Part shown: positions 5,371-8,118 of the stretch, one piece after another
Layout: every line of letters starts with the position of its first letter
How positions within the stretch are numbered: the first letter of the stretch is position 1
Assembly: GCA_964421875.1 (NCBI GenBank)
Contig: CAYQZD010000148.1
Coordinates: forward strand, 1 to 8,118
Length of the DNA: 8,118 nucleotides
Reading direction: 5' to 3'
Source: CAYQZD01 sp964421875
GTDB lineage: Bacteria > Electryoneota > Tariuqbacteria > Tariuqbacterales > Tariuqbacteraceae
Notes under the pieces: model-generated
Seen by the model: only the letters and a program-made list of their open reading frames with translations
Databases searched by the model: none
What the model was told of the DNA's origin: nothing
Translations under genes and position numbers: made by a program

Positions 5371-7876
5371 CGCCGGGATTCAGCCTCCTTTCCATTAGGT
5401 CGGTTTCGATATGGGATTTTGTCCGAAGGTCGACGGCGATGGTTTTTATTTCGAAGGGGGCGAGGCTGGTTTCGAATTCGAGGTTGAGGCAGGGTATGGC
5501 GGTTATCGTAGTCTGATTCACACCGGCGGGTTCGAAGAGGCGGATAATCAGCCAGGATTCGTCCTCCGCCATTTTCAGGGCGGCGAGGCGAATACAAGGA
5601 TTAGAAAGGTTGATTCCCGGCAAGGGGACAGTGCCGGTTCCGGGGGGATTGCAAGGAAGAACGAGGGGAGGTTGGTTCTTCAGCCGGGCTTTACGGTCGA
5701 GGTTCATCATTATTTCAGCAGCTGAACCGGCTTCAATCCAGAAGCGGAAGAGGCGTTCACCCTGGTCGATTCTGGGTTCGAAGCGGTCTGGCGGGACGAT
5801 ATGGGGCTGTCCTTCCACCGGGTGGCCGGAATAGGCGGGGGAGCGGAGCAGCGACAATCGGAGTTCCCCGTCTGCGAAGTCGAATCCGTAAGTGCGGTCG
5901 TTGATAACAGTCAAGGCGTGTTTTCCATCGGGGGAGAGCAGGGCGACCCATTCCTGTGCAACTGACTCTTTGCCGCGCCGGTCGAATTCTTCCGTGCCAT
6001 AAGCGGCTTGCCCTCGACAGACGCCATCGCGGAAGAGGGTGGGGAGAGACAGCTTCAACATCCGGTCCTTTTCCATCCAGAAAATCCTGACTTCGAGTTC
6101 GATTTCGCCGCCGGATTTGGGGATTTTATAGCGGAGGCAGAGGTCGGAGCGGTTATAGCGGAACAGCCCTTCCACCACAGTCCGCACCGCGCCGTCCTCG
6201 ATGACGCGCACCGGTTCGAGGCGGGATTGTTCGATCCCGGCGAAACGGGCGGATTCCTCAGAAGTCATCAGCGAGAAAGAACCTTCGACTTCGCGGAAAG
6301 CATCGACCTTCATCCCCCAGGGATCGGGGTAGTCCTTAATCACCAGTAAGCGGAAAGCGTCCTGCAGCAGGTAATCGATTCCATTGACACTGAAATAATC
6401 AACCAATCCGGTCTTCCGGTTTATCCCGAGGAGGCGATTGTCCGAAGCGAAGGTCAGGGTGGATTCAGCTTTGACCGGGGGGCTGATCAACGCTCTATCG
6501 ACCGGTGTCAGGCGGCAGTTGAAGCGGTTGACAGCGGAGGGTTTCAAGCTGGTTCTAAATACCAAGCGTTTCCTCTGGTCGAGGGGGATGTTGCTGGATT
6601 CCTTTTCCAGTTGGAAAGGGAGGGGATTTCCCTGAGAATCTTCGATTTCGGGCTGGAGGAAGACGCTGCGGTCGAAATTGGGTTCGGGGGGCTGGAATTC
6701 GCAGACGATGATTTCCTCAACTTCATAGGGGTGGGGATTATAGACGAAGAGGGGGAGGTCTCCTTCAGCGGCGGAAGACTGGCCGGCGAGCAATGAGAAG
6801 AAAGCCCGGCTGCTCAGGCGGTTCAGGATTTCCAAAGCATAGTCCATTTTCCGCAGAGCATAGGACTCTACTTGAAGAACTGAGGAGCCTGGGAGGATGT
6901 CGTGAAACTGGCAGAATAGGAGGCATTCCAGCGCTTCTTTCAGCTCATTCCGGGGATATTCTATCAGTCCCTGGAGGGCGGCTTCCGTCAACATTTTCTC
7001 CGTGAGGAAATATGCGTTTTCAAGCTGCCGGTGGCGAGCTTTCACTTCCGCCATCGAGGTGTAACATCCCACCGCCCAGGGATTGAGGCTGCCGGAGAAA
7101 CAAGGGAGGGAACTGCCACTTTCCCGCAGATTCCGGAAGTATTCCTCCGGGCAGCTATGGACGATTTCCCACTCTTTCACCTCCGCCTGCAATTCAGCTA
7201 TCTGCCGGATGTCTTCGCGGGAAGGGCCTCCGCCGTGGTCCCCAATGCCCCAGAGGAGAAGACCGGTTTTTCGGCGGGGATGACGCTGAATCCAGCGTTC
7301 GATTTTCTCCCCTGCCCTGCCCCGGAGGGAATTGTAATGTTCCGTGGCGCGGCAAGCTGTGATTTCCGAGCCGTCGAAGCCTTCCCAGATAAAATCTTCG
7401 GCGGGCAGGGGGATGTTTTCCTCATCGGGGCGGCAGAAGAGATAGCCGGTATAGCCGGACTTGGCTAATATTTGGACTAAACCGCGGGAGTGACCGAAGG
7501 GATCGAGGTTGACGGCGATTTCCGGCTCCGCACCGAATTTTTCCTTAAAATAACGCTTGCCGGTGAGGATTTGGCGGACAATTGATTCTCCGGCGGGCAT
7601 ATTGCAGTCGGGCTGGAGATACCACCCCCCCATCACGCTCCATTTTCCGGCGTTTATCAGGGCGCGGATTTTTTCGAAGAGGGCGGGCTCGTATTCCTCT
7701 GTCCATTGATAAAGCAGCGCTTCATTGTGGCAGAAGACGAATCCCTCGGATTCTTCGCACATTTCGGCGGCGGCGCGGAAGGTGGACAGCGTTTCCGCTA
7801 AGCCCTCCTCCCATTCCCAGAGCCAGACCGGGTCGATATGGGCGTTGCAGATGAGGTATAGGGTTTTGGGATTCAT
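5363..7876 (-). CDS. GH38 family alpha-mannosidase
   Basis: This zinc-dependent retaining glycosidase hydrolyses alpha-mannosides. At 837 residues it is close to E. coli MngB (877). The N-terminal catalytic domain shows NAHIDPVWLW with zinc ligands H13 and D15, NLDPFGHS with the nucleophile and zinc ligand D125, GDHGGGP (212-218, D213 a candidate acid/base), and FHDILPGSS with H325 as the last zinc ligand. A helical middle domain and an all-beta C-terminal region follow, as is normal for the family. There is no signal peptide, so the enzyme is cytosolic and would act on imported oligosaccharides or mannosylglycerate-like solutes. It is the first gene of a two-gene operon with the Gfo/Idh gene. 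The ATG at 7876 sits only seven codons before the first conserved motif, but no good Shine-Dalgarno precedes it. Which alpha-linkage it cleaves is unknown. Confidence 0.93.
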   Translation of the reverse strand: MNPKTLYLICNAHIDPVWLWEWEEGLAETLSTFRAAAEMCEESEGFVFCHNEALLYQWTEEYEPALFEKIRALINAGKWSVMGGWYLQPDCNMPAGESIVRQILTGKRYFKEKFGAEPEIAVNLDPFGHSRGLVQILAKSGYTGYLFCRPDEENIPLPAEDFIWEGFDGSEITACRATEHYNSLRGRAGEKIERWIQRHPRRKTGLLLWGIGDHGGGPSREDIRQIAELQAEVKEWEIVHSCPEEYFRNLRESGSSLPCFSGSLNPWAVGCYTSMAEVKARHRQLENAYFLTEKMLTEAALQGLIEYPRNELKEALECLLFCQFHDILPGSSVLQVESYALRKMDYALEILNRLSSRAFFSLLAGQSSAAEGDLPLFVYNPHPYEVEEIIVCEFQPPEPNFDRSVFLQPEIEDSQGNPLPFQLEKESSNIPLDQRKRLVFRTSLKPSAVNRFNCRLTPVDRALISPPVKAESTLTFASDNRLLGINRKTGLVDYFSVNGIDYLLQDAFRLLVIKDYPDPWGMKVDAFREVEGSFSLMTSEESARFAGIEQSRLEPVRVIEDGAVRTVVEGLFRYNRSDLCLRYKIPKSGGEIELEVRIFWMEKDRMLKLSLPTLFRDGVCRGQAAYGTEEFDRRGKESVAQEWVALLSPDGKHALTVINDRTYGFDFADGELRLSLLRSPAYSGHPVEGQPHIVPPDRFEPRIDQGERLFRFWIEAGSAAEIMMNLDRKARLKNQPPLVLPCNPPGTGTVPLPGINLSNPCIRLAALKMAEDESWLIIRLFEPAGVNQTTITAIPCLNLEFETSLAPFEIKTIAVDLRTKSHIETDLMERRLNPGDD
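5384..5390 (-). promoter_or_regulatory. Distant Shine-Dalgarno for the Gfo/Idh gene
   Basis: AAGGAGG on the - strand lies inside the GH38 coding end, 13 nt before the ATG at 5370. The match is perfect but the spacing is longer than the usual 5-10 nt. Together with the 8-bp overlap of the two reading frames, this suggests that the second gene relies partly on ribosomes finishing GH38. Confidence 0.55.
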
Positions 7877-7882
7877 ATTCTT

Positions 7883-7922
7883 AAGTTAGCAGGTTGGCAA
7901 GTTTGAAAGTTTGAAAGTTCCA
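7883..7922. repeat. Degenerate octanucleotide tandem array upstream of GH38
   Basis: Five in-register 8-bp units: AAGTTAGC, AGGTTGGC, AAGTTTGA, AAGTTTGA, AAGTTCCA. The array starts 6 bp upstream of the GH38 ATG, so on the - strand it occupies the ribosome-binding region. This explains why no Shine-Dalgarno is visible there. Confidence 0.65.
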
Positions 7923-7947
7923 CCCTCTAGTCCCCCCTCTTTTCCAG

Positions 7948-7970
7948 CGGATTAAGAATCCGTCCTACGG
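7948..7970. repeat. CGGATT-AAG-AATCCG palindrome with TCCTAC tail
   Basis: CGGATT (7948-7953), an AAG loop and AATCCG (7957-7962) form a perfect 6-bp stem followed by TCCTACGG. The right half resembles AATCCGACCTACAA at 74-87. I take it as the second member of the dispersed palindrome family in this window. It lies in the GH38 upstream region, so it could also be an operator, but its near copy beside kbl argues against a GH38-specific role. Confidence 0.5.
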
Positions 7971-7972
7971 TT

Positions 7973-8000
7973 GAAGTGTCAAGTTTAAAGTAACAAGTCC
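7973..8000. repeat. Short heptanucleotide tandem array
   Basis: Four in-register 7-bp units: GAAGTGT, CAAGTTT, AAAGTAA, CAAGTCC, each with AAGT at the same place. It sits between the two palindromes upstream of GH38. With only four units the match is weaker than at the other arrays. Confidence 0.45.
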
Positions 8001-8006
8001 GCCCGG

Positions 8007-8046
8007 AAAGCCCCCGCTTTATGGTGGGTTAAAACCCACCCTACAA
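8007..8046. repeat. Two adjacent hairpins, the second with a CCTACAA tail
   Basis: AAAGC (8007-8011), CCCC, GCTTT (8016-8020) makes a small 5-bp hairpin. Two bases later GGTGGGTT (8023-8030), AA, AACCCACC (8033-8040) makes a perfect 8-bp palindrome followed by CTACAA. The second is the third copy of the stem-plus-CCTAC plan seen at 61-87 and 7948-7970. No T-tract that would make a terminator is present on either side. Confidence 0.55.
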
Positions 8047-8055
8047 TTTATAGCA
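8047..8055 (-). promoter_or_regulatory. Weak candidate extended -10 for the GH38 operon
   Basis: On the - strand the sequence reads TGCTATAAA, an extended -10 element (TGnTATAAT-like), about 170 bp before the GH38 start. No convincing -35 lies 17 bp upstream. If used, the transcript would carry both palindromes and both tandem arrays in its 5' leader. The remaining 8056-8118 holds no gene that I can support. Confidence 0.22.
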
Positions 8056-8118
8056 ATTCTTGAAAGGGCGTGTTGCCGAAATACTTCAAGGGCGGAAAGT
8101 AGGGGCTTGATTTATCAA

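Noticed and set aside
7031..7468. 145-codon + strand ORF antisense to GH38
   Set aside because: It covers the conserved GH38 catalytic region on the other strand and has no family signal of its own.
7954..7982. Promoter for GH38 with TTGACA (- strand, 7982-7977)
   Set aside because: The -35 is perfect but the -10 at 17 bp reads ATTCTT, only two matches to TATAAT, and shifting the spacer by one or two does not give a good box.
8056..8118. CTTGAA/TTCAAG (8059-8064, 8085-8090) and TTGAT-TT-ATCAA (8107-8118) inverted repeats
   Set aside because: They are short and AT-rich, one is cut by the window edge, and neither has a neighbouring gene to support a role.

Overview
This 8.1-kb window comes from an unidentified bacterium, most likely a member of the FCB superphylum or a related candidate phylum. 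The main clue is a secreted LVIVD-repeat protein that ends in a C-terminal domain of the type IX secretion (Por) sorting class with a PNPFNP motif. The genes at the edges are GC-rich. Intergenic DNA is packed with small palindromes and degenerate 7-8 bp tandem repeats. There are no RNA genes, CRISPR arrays, transposases or phage genes.

Layout: positions 1-285 carry no gene but hold three unrelated short hairpins and a possible promoter. A + strand gene for 2-amino-3-ketobutyrate CoA ligase (kbl, 286-1494) follows. It is closed by a heptamer repeat array and a textbook intrinsic terminator. Immediately afterwards a near-consensus promoter (TTGACA, 17 bp, TATATT) drives a leader whose Shine-Dalgarno can pair with an upstream CCTCCG. 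That leader feeds a 66-codon ORF that looks like the orphaned 5' end of a secreted beta-helix protein. A large low-GC gene (1896-4094) then encodes a 14-repeat, probably double seven-bladed propeller with a GC-rich type IX-like sorting tail. On the - strand, converging with it, lies a two-gene operon: a GH38 alpha-mannosidase (7876-5363) overlapping by 8 bp a Gfo/Idh/MocA oxidoreductase (5370-4144). The last 240 bp are the upstream region of this operon and consist largely of palindromes and short tandem repeats.

Functionally the window is a mosaic: amino-acid catabolism (threonine to glycine), a cell-surface or secreted propeller protein, and intracellular mannoside catabolism. The GH38/Gfo-Idh pair is the only clear functional unit, because its genes overlap. 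I do not see a complete new defence or mobile system. The most interesting signals are the apparent chimeric origin of the secreted-protein locus, the self-occluded ribosome binding site in front of it, and in-register heptamer arrays that run into the stop codons of two genes.
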